Origin: Sedimenticola sp.
GTDB taxonomy: Bacteria; Pseudomonadota; Gammaproteobacteria; Chromatiales; Chromatiaceae
Length of the DNA: 17,011 bases
Assembly: GCA_027023915.1 (NCBI GenBank)
Contig: JALVUB010000281.1
Span: 1-17,011 of the forward strand
Reading direction: 5' to 3'
Part shown: piece after piece, positions 1 to 8,067 of the stretch
Layout: every line of letters begins with the position of its first letter
Position numbering within the stretch: the first letter of the stretch is position 1
Position numbers and translations under genes: made by a program
The notes under the pieces: model-generated
What the model was told of the DNA's origin: nothing
The model's input: only the letters and a program-made list of their open reading frames with translations
Databases searched by the model: none

Positions 1-1142
1 AGTCTGAGCCATTCGGGTTGGAAGTCGTGACCTTCGTCGATGAGCAGCGCCCCATACTGGGCGCGTGGAATCCTGCCCTGCTCCACCGCCCGGATGACGC
101 TTTCCACCCGCCTTTCCCACAAGGGCCGTTCGGACTCGATGGTTTCCACGTGGTAGGTGCGAAGCTGCTCCGCGCACCAGTCGTGGAAATGAAACACCTG
201 CACCTTGCCGCCGATGCCGCGGGAGTGGATGAAAGCGCGCAATCGGGCGGCCAGGCTGACATTGAAACAGAGCACGAGAATCGGCTTGGCAACCGCCTGT
301 GCCAGGTAGGCCGCTCTGAATCCCAGGATGAGCGTCTTGCCGGAACCGGCCACGCCATGGATCACCCGGTGACCACTGCCCAGGCTGCGGGCCAGTTGCT
401 CCTGCTGGATGTCCATGATCTTAACGATGTCGGGCAATGGCGTCTCTTCCTTTTCCTCCGTCGTCTCCTCCTGTTCGAAAGGCCCCCCGCTCACACCTTC
501 CCCGATGCGAATCTCCGGAAACAGGTGCCAGCGGATGCAATCGATCTGAGGCAGGGTGAGTTGGGTGGAGAACTGGATGTTGAACATGCTCCACAACCGT
601 TCCTGGAAAGCCTCGGCGTCGGTCCCCGAGGTCATTTCATCCTTGTACAGCACCAGATGGTCGGGCAAAACGCTCTCCCTCCCCTCTTCCGGTATGGCAC
701 GTTCCATCTGCCTGCGGGTGATGTTGGTGAAGACCACGCCCCATCCCCAGGGGAACGCCAGCTTGCCCCTATGGGGGCCTTCCTGGTGGCATAGCGCCGG
801 GTCGCGCTGGAGGCGGTTCACCACCTGGTAGGTGTATCCCCGCGCCTGCTCCAGCGGATTGGCCGTGGTCACCAGGCCGCGATCGGTGAGCAGGGTCACT
901 TCGGTCTTGGTGATGTTGCGGATGGTGTCCAGCTTCCAGTCCTTGACCTCCAGAAACAGCAGGCCCCGTGCCGGGTGCAGCAGGATGAAATCGGGATAAC
1001 GTCGCTGGCTGCCGATGGGAATGTCGTACCAGACCAGGTAGTCGTCTTCGAGGAGTTCACGAAAACGCTGTGCCAGGCGCCGCTCGCCGGCGGTCATGCG
1101 GCTGAGCGTCTGCTGGTTCAGCGGTGGAATGATCTCTGCCAT
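1..1142 (-). CDS. NERD nuclease-domain / superfamily 1 helicase (partial, C-terminus outside window)
   Basis: Reading the minus strand from the ATG at 1142 gives about 380 residues with no stop up to the left edge, so the C-terminal helicase motifs are missing. The N-terminus looks like a NERD (nuclease-related) domain: P50-D51 and the E65-V-K67 of LEVKDW form a PD-(D/E)xK-type acidic/lysine set. An acidic linker (about residues 222-235, EQEETTEEKEE) precedes a P-loop helicase part: Walker A GVAGSGKT at 263-270, preceded by a Q-rich DIQQEQLAR segment, and Walker B LLIDEGHDF at 366-374. NERD domains fused to UvrD-like helicases are known and are thought to act in DNA processing, but the substrate here is unknown. 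The Shine-Dalgarno signal is weak (CCAGGC just before ATG). The gene is divergent from the MFS gene, 83 nt away. The family is fairly certain; the cellular role is not. Confidence 0.88.
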   Translation of the reverse strand, partial: MAEIIPPLNQQTLSRMTAGERRLAQRFRELLEDDYLVWYDIPIGSQRRYPDFILLHPARGLLFLEVKDWKLDTIRNITKTEVTLLTDRGLVTTANPLEQARGYTYQVVNRLQRDPALCHQEGPHRGKLAFPWGWGVVFTNITRRQMERAIPEEGRESVLPDHLVLYKDEMTSGTDAEAFQERLWSMFNIQFSTQLTLPQIDCIRWHLFPEIRIGEGVSGGPFEQEETTEEKEETPLPDIVKIMDIQQEQLARSLGSGHRVIHGVAGSGKTLILGFRAAYLAQAVAKPILVLCFNVSLAARLRAFIHSRGIGGKVQVFHFHDWCAEQLRTYHVETIESERPLWERRVESVIRAVEQGRIPRAQYGALLIDEGHDFQPEWLR

Positions 1143-1225
1143 GCCTGGCTTCTTGGTTCTGCTTTCGGACGGATCCGGCCTCTATGTGTTAAATCTATCA
1201 TCTCTTTGTCGCGGAACAGGATCAC

Positions 1226-2434
1226 ATGGGGCACCACACCCACCCTCACGGCCATCTGTTCGGCCTGCCCAGAACCGTCATCGTTCTTGGCCTGGTATCG
1301 TTCCTGAACGATGCCGCCAGCGAGATGATCACGCCCCTGCTGCCACTGTTTCTCACCGCCACCCTGGGCGCCGGCCCCGGCATCGTCGGCCTGGTGGAGG
1401 GCGTCGCTGAAGCCACCGCCAGTCTGTTGAAACTGGTTTCGGGCCGCCTGGCCGACCGTGGCTGGAATCACAAGCGGCTCGTCATCGGCGGCTACGGCGT
1501 CTCCAACATGGCACGCCCGCTGATCGGCATGGCACTGGGTTGGAGTTGGGTGCTGGTGCTCCGCTTTCTCGACCGGGTCGGCAAAGGAATCCGCACTTCG
1601 CCGCGTGACGCCCTGATCGCCGCCAGCACCGGGGGCGACAAGCGTGGACGTTCCTTTGGATTTCACCGCGCGCTGGACAACGCGGGCGCCATGGTTGGGC
1701 CGTTGGTGGCTTTCGGGCTGCTAAAGGCCGGACTGCCGCTCGAGCATGTCTTTTTCTGGTCCCTGGTGCCGGGCCTGCTGGTACTGGTTCTGCTGGCCTG
1801 GGGTCTGGATGGCACGCCGCTTCCCGTTACGACCCCGGAGCCGGCGCCCCCGCGCTGGTCGATGCTGGATGCGCGGGTGAGGGGGCTGATCCTCGCAGCA
1901 GGCGGGCTGGCGCTGGCCAGTGCCCCAGAGGCTTTCCTGGTGCTGTGGGCCAGCGACCGGGGCCTGGCCATCGCCTGGGTGCCGTTGATCTGGGCGGGCG
2001 CCAGCGCGGTCAAGGCCGTGGTTGCCGCACCGGCCGGCGCCCTGTCGGACCGGTTCGGGCGGGTGCCACTGCTGCTGGCCGGCTGGGGCCTGCGTATCGT
2101 GCTGCTGTTGTGTCTGGCCCTCTTCGCCAACGGCCGGGGAGAGCCGATCACCTGGACGCTGTTTCTTACTTACGGCGGCGCGTTGGCGATGACCGAGGGC
2201 GCGGAGCGGGCCCTGATCGGGGATTTAAGCCGGGCGTCACAGCGGGGAACGGCATTCGGCCTCTACCACATGACGACGGGACTCGCCGCCCTGCCCGGCG
2301 CGGTCCTGTTCGGCGCCCTCTGGCAGGCCTTCGGTGCCGCCACGGCTTTCACCTTTGCGGCGGTCGTTGCCACCCTCTCGACACTGGTGCTGTTGCGCTC
2401 CATCAGGAACGATGAGAACCCTTCCCCTCCCTGA
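1226..2434 (+). CDS. Major facilitator superfamily (MFS) transporter
   Basis: A 402-residue, strongly hydrophobic protein of normal MFS length with about 11-12 apparent membrane segments. It has an MFS motif A after the early helices (G73-RLADRG), a second copy at the start of the C-terminal half (GALSDRFGR, 271-279), and DRVGKGIRTSPRDALI at 116-131, which marks a common but functionally undefined bacterial MFS group. FLNDAASEM near residue 27 also fits this group. The N-terminus, MGHHTHPHGH, is unusually His-rich for this family and could be a small cytosolic metal-binding tail or just start-site drift; the next in-frame Met is M34, inside the first helix, so 1226 is the sensible start. An AGG lies a few bases upstream as a weak ribosome site. 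It sits alone between two minus-strand genes. The substrate cannot be named. It does not resemble the arsenic MFS ArsJ as I know it. Confidence 0.88.
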   Translation: MGHHTHPHGHLFGLPRTVIVLGLVSFLNDAASEMITPLLPLFLTATLGAGPGIVGLVEGVAEATASLLKLVSGRLADRGWNHKRLVIGGYGVSNMARPLIGMALGWSWVLVLRFLDRVGKGIRTSPRDALIAASTGGDKRGRSFGFHRALDNAGAMVGPLVAFGLLKAGLPLEHVFFWSLVPGLLVLVLLAWGLDGTPLPVTTPEPAPPRWSMLDARVRGLILAAGGLALASAPEAFLVLWASDRGLAIAWVPLIWAGASAVKAVVAAPAGALSDRFGRVPLLLAGWGLRIVLLLCLALFANGRGEPITWTLFLTYGGALAMTEGAERALIGDLSRASQRGTAFGLYHMTTGLAALPGAVLFGALWQAFGAATAFTFAAVVATLSTLVLLRSIRNDENPSPP

Positions 2435-2509
2435 TGAGGGCGGCAGTGGGAGTCACCTTCCCTTCGGCAAGACCGGGCCGTCTCCCCTACCCGTCCGGCC
2501 TGGCCATGC

Positions 2510-4513
2510 TCATTGACCAGCCGCCAGGTGAGGAGGTGGAAACCGCTCCCCCGGGCGGTGCTCCGGACCCATCGCGCCTGCCTGGCATACGACTGTGAAT
2601 TCCAGTCGTTGCCATGGCTCGGCATCGGGATGAAAAGCGGTGATTCGGGCGGTCAACCGTTCACCGGCCAAAAGCCGCGCGGCAATGTCGGTGTTCCAGG
2701 GTCTCGGCACATAACCGATCATTCGCCCGTTCCACAGCAACCGCACTGCAACCGGATCATGTGGATTGTCGGGTTCGGGCACCAGATCCAGCGGCTGGTC
2801 CACCGCAAGCCGGGATTCGATGGCCGAACCCTCGTGGTACTGATAACCCGCCACACGGGCCACAAGCACGACATCCGGCCCGGGGCGCTTTATTTCCAGC
2901 CACTCCAGAACAGTATTGAGTTGCCGCTCGCTTTTGGCGTCGAGCCATGCCAGGGGACGATCGAGAGCCTCGACATATTCCGCCACCGACTCCTCTCCCG
3001 CCCGCATCGCCGCCCAACGGGAATTCCCGCACTCCGGATCGTTGAGCACCGCTTCAATGCGCCTGGCCCAGTTCCGCATCTCCGGGCTCGTCGCCTGATT
3101 GCATGGGCCACGCAACTGCACCAACTGGTAATGGATGTCGTGACCGGACTCCCCTGAATATTTCGGACGATATTCAGCGGTGGCCCTCTCGCCGTCGGGG
3201 CGCGTCAGATGGAACAACCGGACACCGTTGATGGTCGCCTGCCAATAGCCGGGGCTGTCGGCACAGTGGTGCATGCTTTCTCCTTCCTGGACAAGCCTGT
3301 CCCGGGTGACCAACTCTTCGGCATTCTGGCCGTGCTCCTCATGCCGGCCGATGACCGTGGGCAGAGTGACCCGCGGCAGGCGGTTCCCTTGCATTCGCGG
3401 GCGTTGCCGGTGCCAGCGGGTGGAAGCGCCGAGCAAGCCCAGCAGCCCATGACAGGCGATCCAACCAGCGGCAAGCATATCGATTCCGGGACAGAAACTT
3501 TGCCTGAGCAGCACAGCGGCACGTTCCTGCGCGGCCTGGAGAAAGTCCCGGCAATCGGCCAACGTCATCAGGAGATTTCCATGGCGTCTGGCCGCCGTCT
3601 TCCAAGTGCGGTTCCAGCCCAGACGAAACGCTCCACGGTGTACCTCTTCAGGCCGCGGGATGGCGATTCGATTCTCCCCGTCTTCCAGCAAATTAAGGTA
3701 GGCGCGGAGATACGGCATCCAGCGTTCGAAGTCGGCCAATGAAGGGCGCTGGTTGTCGGGCAGCGCATCGAGCACGGCAAGCAGTCGCCGTCGCGGCGTC
3801 TCGCGTCCACCCCACATGGCGGCATTCACTGGCGCGCGCACCAACCCACGCGAAACATTCCAGTGGCTGGCCAGCGCGCCCACCAGATCACGTCCGCCGT
3901 CGATGGCGGCTTCCACAGCCTCGTTCTTTTCACGCCAGGCATGGCGCTTGCCACCATGTAAATTGGGCGAATGATGCAGGGTGAGCAGCACCGGCGCCAC
4001 CAGGGCGGGAAAGCGTTCCAGCGCCTGAAAACGCCGCTCACGCCGTTCAGGTGGCAGCGTGGCAAGACGGTTGTAGTTGCGCACCGAGGCCATATAGCGA
4101 GTGCGTTCGGGGTGCGGCTCATTTGGAGGGTTGCCAGTGGCGGCGGGCGGCGTGGGAAGACGCTCCAGTGTCGAAAGAAGGCGCATCACCTCGGCATCGA
4201 GCCCCGCGGCAAAATACTGAAAATCGGGATCGAACACGAATCCAGCGTGCCAGTTCCGCGTCTGCGGCAGTACCGGCGCGGCATACAACACATGCACGTA
4301 GCCCACATCGTCGAGTTCGAGGCTGTGGCAACGGCCGTCCCGATCGCCGGCGAGCGCCTTGACCACAGGGGCAATGACATCATCATCACCCGGTTGCGCA
4401 TTCCCCAATCGCAGCGCGAGCACCCGCCCGTCGGTCAAATGGAGCCACAGGCGGGGTTGGGTATCCCCCGCCCCAAACATCTGGCCTGGCACCCACAGTC
4501 GCGCACGTATCAC
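2510..4513 (-). CDS. PcfJ-like domain protein with C-terminal HIRAN domain, function unknown
   Basis: A 667-residue protein read from a GTG at 4513. Residues 1-390 show no family I can name; they look soluble and are rich in Arg, Trp and Leu. Residues about 395-490 carry a PcfJ-like core, with LVTRDRLVQEGESMHHC followed by a Tyr/Trp segment and a β-rich stretch (INGVRLFHLTRPDGERATAEY). Residues about 548-645 match a HIRAN domain: VARVAGYQYHEG, then LVPEPDNPHDPVAVRL, then NGRMIGYVPR. HIRAN domains, known from Rad5/HLTF, bind DNA ends or are predicted to recognise damaged or stalled DNA. PcfJ-like proteins are known from conjugative plasmids but have no settled activity. The gene begins 51 nt after the rhodanese stop on the same strand and is probably co-transcribed with it. 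The start is uncertain: stop codons lie upstream in frame (TGA TGA at the rhodanese end) and an out-of-frame ATG leader overlaps it. Confidence 0.75.
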   Translation of the reverse strand: MIRARLWVPGQMFGAGDTQPRLWLHLTDGRVLALRLGNAQPGDDDVIAPVVKALAGDRDGRCHSLELDDVGYVHVLYAAPVLPQTRNWHAGFVFDPDFQYFAAGLDAEVMRLLSTLERLPTPPAATGNPPNEPHPERTRYMASVRNYNRLATLPPERRERRFQALERFPALVAPVLLTLHHSPNLHGGKRHAWREKNEAVEAAIDGGRDLVGALASHWNVSRGLVRAPVNAAMWGGRETPRRRLLAVLDALPDNQRPSLADFERWMPYLRAYLNLLEDGENRIAIPRPEEVHRGAFRLGWNRTWKTAARRHGNLLMTLADCRDFLQAAQERAAVLLRQSFCPGIDMLAAGWIACHGLLGLLGASTRWHRQRPRMQGNRLPRVTLPTVIGRHEEHGQNAEELVTRDRLVQEGESMHHCADSPGYWQATINGVRLFHLTRPDGERATAEYRPKYSGESGHDIHYQLVQLRGPCNQATSPEMRNWARRIEAVLNDPECGNSRWAAMRAGEESVAEYVEALDRPLAWLDAKSERQLNTVLEWLEIKRPGPDVVLVARVAGYQYHEGSAIESRLAVDQPLDLVPEPDNPHDPVAVRLLWNGRMIGYVPRPWNTDIAARLLAGERLTARITAFHPDAEPWQRLEFTVVCQAGAMGPEHRPGERFPPPHLAAGQ

Positions 4514-4554
4514 AGCGTCGAACCCTTGACCTCCAGCAACGGCGGCACGCTCAT
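4510..4554 (-). other. 14-codon leader ORF overlapping the start of the PcfJ-HIRAN gene, or displaced true N-terminus
   Basis: An ATG at 4554 lies 10 nt after the rhodanese stop, with GAGG directly in front of it. It encodes MSVPPLLEVKGSTL and then stops. Its TGA overlaps the GTG used for the 667-residue gene as GTGA, the classic translational-coupling arrangement. One extra base near 4513 would instead fuse this peptide smoothly to VIRARLWVPG, so it may be the real N-terminus separated by a one-base deletion or a sequencing error. The two readings cannot be told apart from this sequence alone. Confidence 0.4.
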
Positions 4555-4564
4555 CCTCGGTTCA

Positions 4565-5476
4565 TCAAAGCTCGTAATCGCCCGACAGCGGCGCTTCCCC
4601 CTCCACCACCGGCAGGCTCAACGCATTGCCCCAGTGGGACCAGCCGCCGTTGTAGAGCCGCACGTCCTTGGCGCCGAGATATTTCAGCTGCATCCAGGCC
4701 AGGCTCATGCGGAAGCCGTCGTGGCAATAGACGTAGATGGTCTTGTTCAGGTCCACCGGCGCGTAGAGCTCGCGTAGTTCCTTGTCGGATTTCCAGTGCT
4801 GGGCGGAGGTGCCGTCGAGACTCACCACGTTGATGGCGCCGGGGATGTGGCCGCCGCGCACGGCGTGCTTGACGACCGCGCCGGTATACATATCGTGAGG
4901 ACGGGCGTCCACCAGCACAATGTTGGGATCGCGGCGCGAGACCACGTCGTCATAGACATCGGTCCATTCCACGTACATCGAAGGATTGGCCGGCTTCAGG
5001 GTGACCTTGCCCGGTTTGGGATGAACCGGCGCCTTGCTCATCTCCTCGAAGGCCGACCACTCCACCGCGCCGCCGGCCAGCACCTTCACCCGGCTCATGT
5101 CGTAGCCGTAGAGCGCCAGCAGGTAGTAGAGGCGGGAGAGCAAGGCGGTGTTGGCGTCGTCATAGAGCACGATCAGCGAGTCGTCGTTCACACCCCAGCG
5201 GCGCAGGGTCTTCTGGAAGGCTTCACGGCTGGGAAAACGCATCAGCGGGTTGCCGAAGTTGTCCCCCAGGTCTCTGAAGCGCTGCACCTGCACCGCGCCG
5301 GGAATGTGGCCCACGGTGTAATAGCGGTGCGGGTAATAGCGCACCTCCAGGATCACCAGGTTGGGATCGCTTTTGTGCTCGGAGAGCCAGTCGGAATCGA
5401 CGAAAAAGTCCGGCTCGGCCCAGGCGGCCAGTGGCAGCAGCAGGGTCAGCAGTAACAGCGGTTTCAATCTGGGCAT
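4565..5476 (-). CDS. Secreted tandem-rhodanese sulfurtransferase
   Basis: Read from the ATG at 5476 this gives 303 residues. A GTG four codons upstream (5488) is in frame, but GAGGAG overlaps it and sits better as the ribosome site for the ATG. Residues 1-20 form a Sec signal peptide (LLLLTLLLPLAAWA, probable cut before E21), so the enzyme should be periplasmic. Two rhodanese folds follow. The N-terminal one (about 23-150) has GHIPGAVQV but lacks a catalytic Cys (YDDANTA at 105-111). The C-terminal one (about 165-290) has GHIPGAINV and the active loop C251-HDGFR, where C251 is the only Cys of the protein. This matches two-domain thiosulfate/3-mercaptopyruvate:cyanide sulfurtransferases; the exact donor is not visible. 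It lies just past the aioA terminator on the same strand and probably leads an operon with the PcfJ-HIRAN gene. Confidence 0.92.
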   Translation of the reverse strand: MPRLKPLLLLTLLLPLAAWAEPDFFVDSDWLSEHKSDPNLVILEVRYYPHRYYTVGHIPGAVQVQRFRDLGDNFGNPLMRFPSREAFQKTLRRWGVNDDSLIVLYDDANTALLSRLYYLLALYGYDMSRVKVLAGGAVEWSAFEEMSKAPVHPKPGKVTLKPANPSMYVEWTDVYDDVVSRRDPNIVLVDARPHDMYTGAVVKHAVRGGHIPGAINVVSLDGTSAQHWKSDKELRELYAPVDLNKTIYVYCHDGFRMSLAWMQLKYLGAKDVRLYNGGWSHWGNALSLPVVEGEAPLSGDYEL

Positions 5477-5499
5477 GATTCGGGTCACTCCTCTTTCGG

Positions 5500-5528
5500 A
5501 TTATTGATCTGATCTTTGGGAATGATGA
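5500..5528 (-). promoter_or_regulatory. Weak candidate promoter for the rhodanese gene
   Basis: The short AT-rich stretch between the aioA terminator and the rhodanese contains AATAAT (minus strand, 5505-5500) as a possible -10. At a 17-bp spacing the -35 would be TCATCA, a poor match. It is offered mainly because the terminator upstream implies that the rhodanese needs its own promoter. Confidence 0.25.
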
Positions 5529-5541
5529 TACCTCTTTCCGC

Positions 5542-5573
5542 AAAAAGGCCGGCTCCCGCTGGGGAAGCCGGCC
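5542..5573 (-). terminator. Rho-independent terminator of the aioBA operon
   Basis: On the minus strand, 22 nt after the aioA stop, a perfect 8-bp GC stem (GGCCGGCT at 5573-5566 pairing with AGCCGGCC at 5554-5547, 11-nt loop) is followed directly by TTTTT (5546-5542). This is a textbook intrinsic terminator, and it separates aioBA transcription from the rhodanese gene downstream. Confidence 0.88.
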
Positions 5574-5594
5574 AAGAAAGGAAAGAGCGGTACC

Positions 5595-8051
5595 TCAGAC
5601 GTAACGCCGCCGCTTGAAGGAGACCTTTTCCTTGTAGTCTTTCATGGAACTCACCTTGCGGATGTTGGCCCAGGTGCCCTTGTAATAAGGCACGTAGTTG
5701 CGGTCGGTCCAGCTGGTGACCACGTCCCCCACGTTGCCGTTGAAGTAGCCGAACAGCATGAAGGTCTGGCCGCGGCGCTGGTCCGGTTCCAGGTAGGCCA
5801 TGGCGAAGGTGGAGCCGAAGTCGTTGTAGACCTCCACCACGTCGCCCGACTCGATTCCCAGCTCCTTGGCGTCCTCGGGGTTGATCTCGATGGGCGCCAT
5901 GGGATAGCGGTGGCGGCGGAAGTCTAGCCGCTGGTCGTGGTAGGCTGTCTGCCAGATGTGGTTGGTGCGGCCGTTGTTGATCCAGAACCTGTACTTCTTG
6001 CGCTGCGACTCCACCATCTCCGGCAACCCGGTCCAGGGCGCGGGCTGGAAGTGGGCCTTGCCGTCCTTGGTGCTGAACTTGTAGTCGGTGTAGATCATCT
6101 CGGTGCCGATCAGCTTGCCGTCCTTGTACTCCTTCACCGGTAGTTGGACGCCGTTGTTGCCCAGCTTGCGCAGCCGCTCGTAGGTGACCAGGTGGCCGGT
6201 GGGGCCGCCCTGGCTGTCGATCCCCTTGGGCTTGCGGAAGCCGTCGTTGAAGGCGTCCTCCTCGGTCTTCCAGTCGAAGCCGGAGAAGCGCTTGGCCATT
6301 TCCTTGTTGCCCTCTTTTTCGTACATCGCCTTGAGGGTGTTGGCGATCTCGGCGGCGATGAGACAGTCGGGCTTGGCCTCGCCGGGCGGGTCCATGAACT
6401 TCTCGGAGAGGCGCATGCGGCGCTCGCCGTTCATGGAGGTGAGGTTCATCTCGCCGGGATGGGCAGCCGGCAGCATCAGGTGTGACGCCTGGGCGAACTT
6501 GGTGGGATAGAGATCGATGGTGGTGATGAACAGCCCTCCTCTGTTGGTCACTGCGTCGAAGATGGCCCCCACCATGTCCTCGGTGCTTCCGCCGCGCACC
6601 TGGGCCAGGGCGTCGCGCACGATGTTGGCGCGGCGATAGAGGGTCTGGCGGTACTCCTGGGCGTTGAGGGTGGACTGGAAGGCGTTGCAGGCCCACACGG
6701 TGAGCATCCGGCCGTTGCCCTTGATGATCTCCTGGTCGATGTAGATGGGGCGCTTGCCCGGATAGGGCGGGCGCGCATACCCCTCCTGGTGGCCGCCGAG
6801 ACGGCAGACGCCGGTGCCGCGCCGCCCCACGTTGTGGGTGGCCAGTACCAGGTCCACCAGGGCCGACTGGATGCGGTAGTTGTCGTTGCCCCAGATGATG
6901 CCCTTCTCGTAGAGGTGGGCGGTGCGCGGGCGGTGACCGGACTTCTTCGGCTTGTAGGCCCACTCGGCCGCTTTCTTCAGGTCGGCCACCGGCACGCCGG
7001 TGATCTTCGAGCACTCCTTGAGGCTCATGCGGTTGGCCTTGATGGTCTTCTCGAAACCGGTGGTGTGCTTGGCGATGAACGCCTTGTCGTGCCAGCCCTT
7101 GTCCACCACGTAGGTGAGCAGGCCGTTGAACAGCGCGGTGTCGGTGCCGGGATTGATGCGCAGATGCAGCACGCGGTCGCCGCCGTTCATCTCGCAGATG
7201 GCGGCGGTGAGCGAGCGGCGGGGGTCCACCAGGATGAAGCGCCCCTTGTCCACGCTCTCGCCCTTGAACCACTTGCGCTTCTTCTCGAGGGTGTCGCCGG
7301 TGAGGTTGGGCAGCGCGTGGGCGAGGAAGAAGTTGGTCTGGGTCTCGTAGGCGTTGGCGCCGATGAACATGATGGTGTCGGCCAGCTCGCTGTCCTCGTA
7401 GCTGTTGTTCAGCTCGCCGATACCCATGTCACGGGTGGCGTGGCACTCGGAGTTGTAGGCCGGCCGGTTGTGGATGCGGACCATCTGGGTGCGGATGGCC
7501 GAGAACATCAGCTTGCCGGTGCCCCAGGTGTTCTCGAAGCCGCCGCCGGCACCGCCGTGGTCGAAGACGTTGAACATGATGGCGTCCGGGCCGAAGGTGT
7601 CGAGCAGCCGCTTGGTGACGCCGGCATAGACCGCCATCGCCTGGCTCCAGTCCACGTCCACCCAGTCGTCACCGGTGAACAGGCGGGGATACTTGAGCCG
7701 TTCGCGGGTGGGGCCGTCCGGGTTGTACATCACCGAGGCCATCTGGCCGCCGCGGGTGGAGGTGAGCCCCTGGTTCACCACGCATTCGCGGTCCGGCACG
7801 ATCATCACGTTGTATTTTTTTCCGCCCTCTTCCACCACGTTGACCATGGCCGGCGTCATGGCGCCGGACAACGGTGCCTGCTGGGTGCGGAAATCCTTGC
7901 CCAGGGCGTTCTGGTGGGGCGCCCTTCCCCCTTCCTTGCCAAAGGGCCACTTATAGACATGGTAGCCGCAGCCGACGATACAGAAATGGCAGACCATGTT
8001 GGTCTTCCTGGCGTCCGCAGGCGGCAGCGGTATGCGGTCGATCTCTTTCAT
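5595..8051 (-). CDS. aioA: Arsenite oxidase large (molybdopterin) subunit AioA
   Basis: An 818-residue catalytic subunit, close to the usual AioA length. It oxidises As(III) to As(V) in the periplasm with a Mo-bis-MGD cofactor and a [3Fe-4S] cluster. The cluster motif C21-HF-C24-IVG-C28 is at the N-terminus; 70 residues on, the fourth-ligand position falls at S98/T99 of GLTSTRGG, where AioA has a non-Cys residue. The residues lining the arsenite funnel in the Alcaligenes faecalis enzyme (His195, Glu203, Arg419, His423) have clear counterparts: H194 and E202 in IHNRPAYNSE, R417 and H421 in CRLGGHQEGY. There is no signal peptide, as expected for a subunit carried across by its TAT-exported partner. 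It begins 16 nt after the aioB stop with a G-rich ribosome site (GGGAGGG) and is followed by a terminator. The identification is very secure. Confidence 0.97.
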   Translation of the reverse strand: MKEIDRIPLPPADARKTNMVCHFCIVGCGYHVYKWPFGKEGGRAPHQNALGKDFRTQQAPLSGAMTPAMVNVVEEGGKKYNVMIVPDRECVVNQGLTSTRGGQMASVMYNPDGPTRERLKYPRLFTGDDWVDVDWSQAMAVYAGVTKRLLDTFGPDAIMFNVFDHGGAGGGFENTWGTGKLMFSAIRTQMVRIHNRPAYNSECHATRDMGIGELNNSYEDSELADTIMFIGANAYETQTNFFLAHALPNLTGDTLEKKRKWFKGESVDKGRFILVDPRRSLTAAICEMNGGDRVLHLRINPGTDTALFNGLLTYVVDKGWHDKAFIAKHTTGFEKTIKANRMSLKECSKITGVPVADLKKAAEWAYKPKKSGHRPRTAHLYEKGIIWGNDNYRIQSALVDLVLATHNVGRRGTGVCRLGGHQEGYARPPYPGKRPIYIDQEIIKGNGRMLTVWACNAFQSTLNAQEYRQTLYRRANIVRDALAQVRGGSTEDMVGAIFDAVTNRGGLFITTIDLYPTKFAQASHLMLPAAHPGEMNLTSMNGERRMRLSEKFMDPPGEAKPDCLIAAEIANTLKAMYEKEGNKEMAKRFSGFDWKTEEDAFNDGFRKPKGIDSQGGPTGHLVTYERLRKLGNNGVQLPVKEYKDGKLIGTEMIYTDYKFSTKDGKAHFQPAPWTGLPEMVESQRKKYRFWINNGRTNHIWQTAYHDQRLDFRRHRYPMAPIEINPEDAKELGIESGDVVEVYNDFGSTFAMAYLEPDQRRGQTFMLFGYFNGNVGDVVTSWTDRNYVPYYKGTWANIRKVSSMKDYKEKVSFKRRRYV

Positions 8052-8067
8052 TGTGGTGCCCTCCCCC

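Noticed and set aside
1226..2434. The MFS gene as an arsenic efflux protein such as ArsJ
   Set aside because: The sequence does not resemble ArsJ as I know it and no GAPDH-like partner gene is beside it; the arsenic neighbourhood alone is not evidence.
5485..7272. A 595-codon open frame on the minus strand in another frame of aioA
   Set aside because: Its translation is Arg/Gly/Pro/His-rich without domains and it overlaps the secure aioA frame; typical GC-rich shadow frame.
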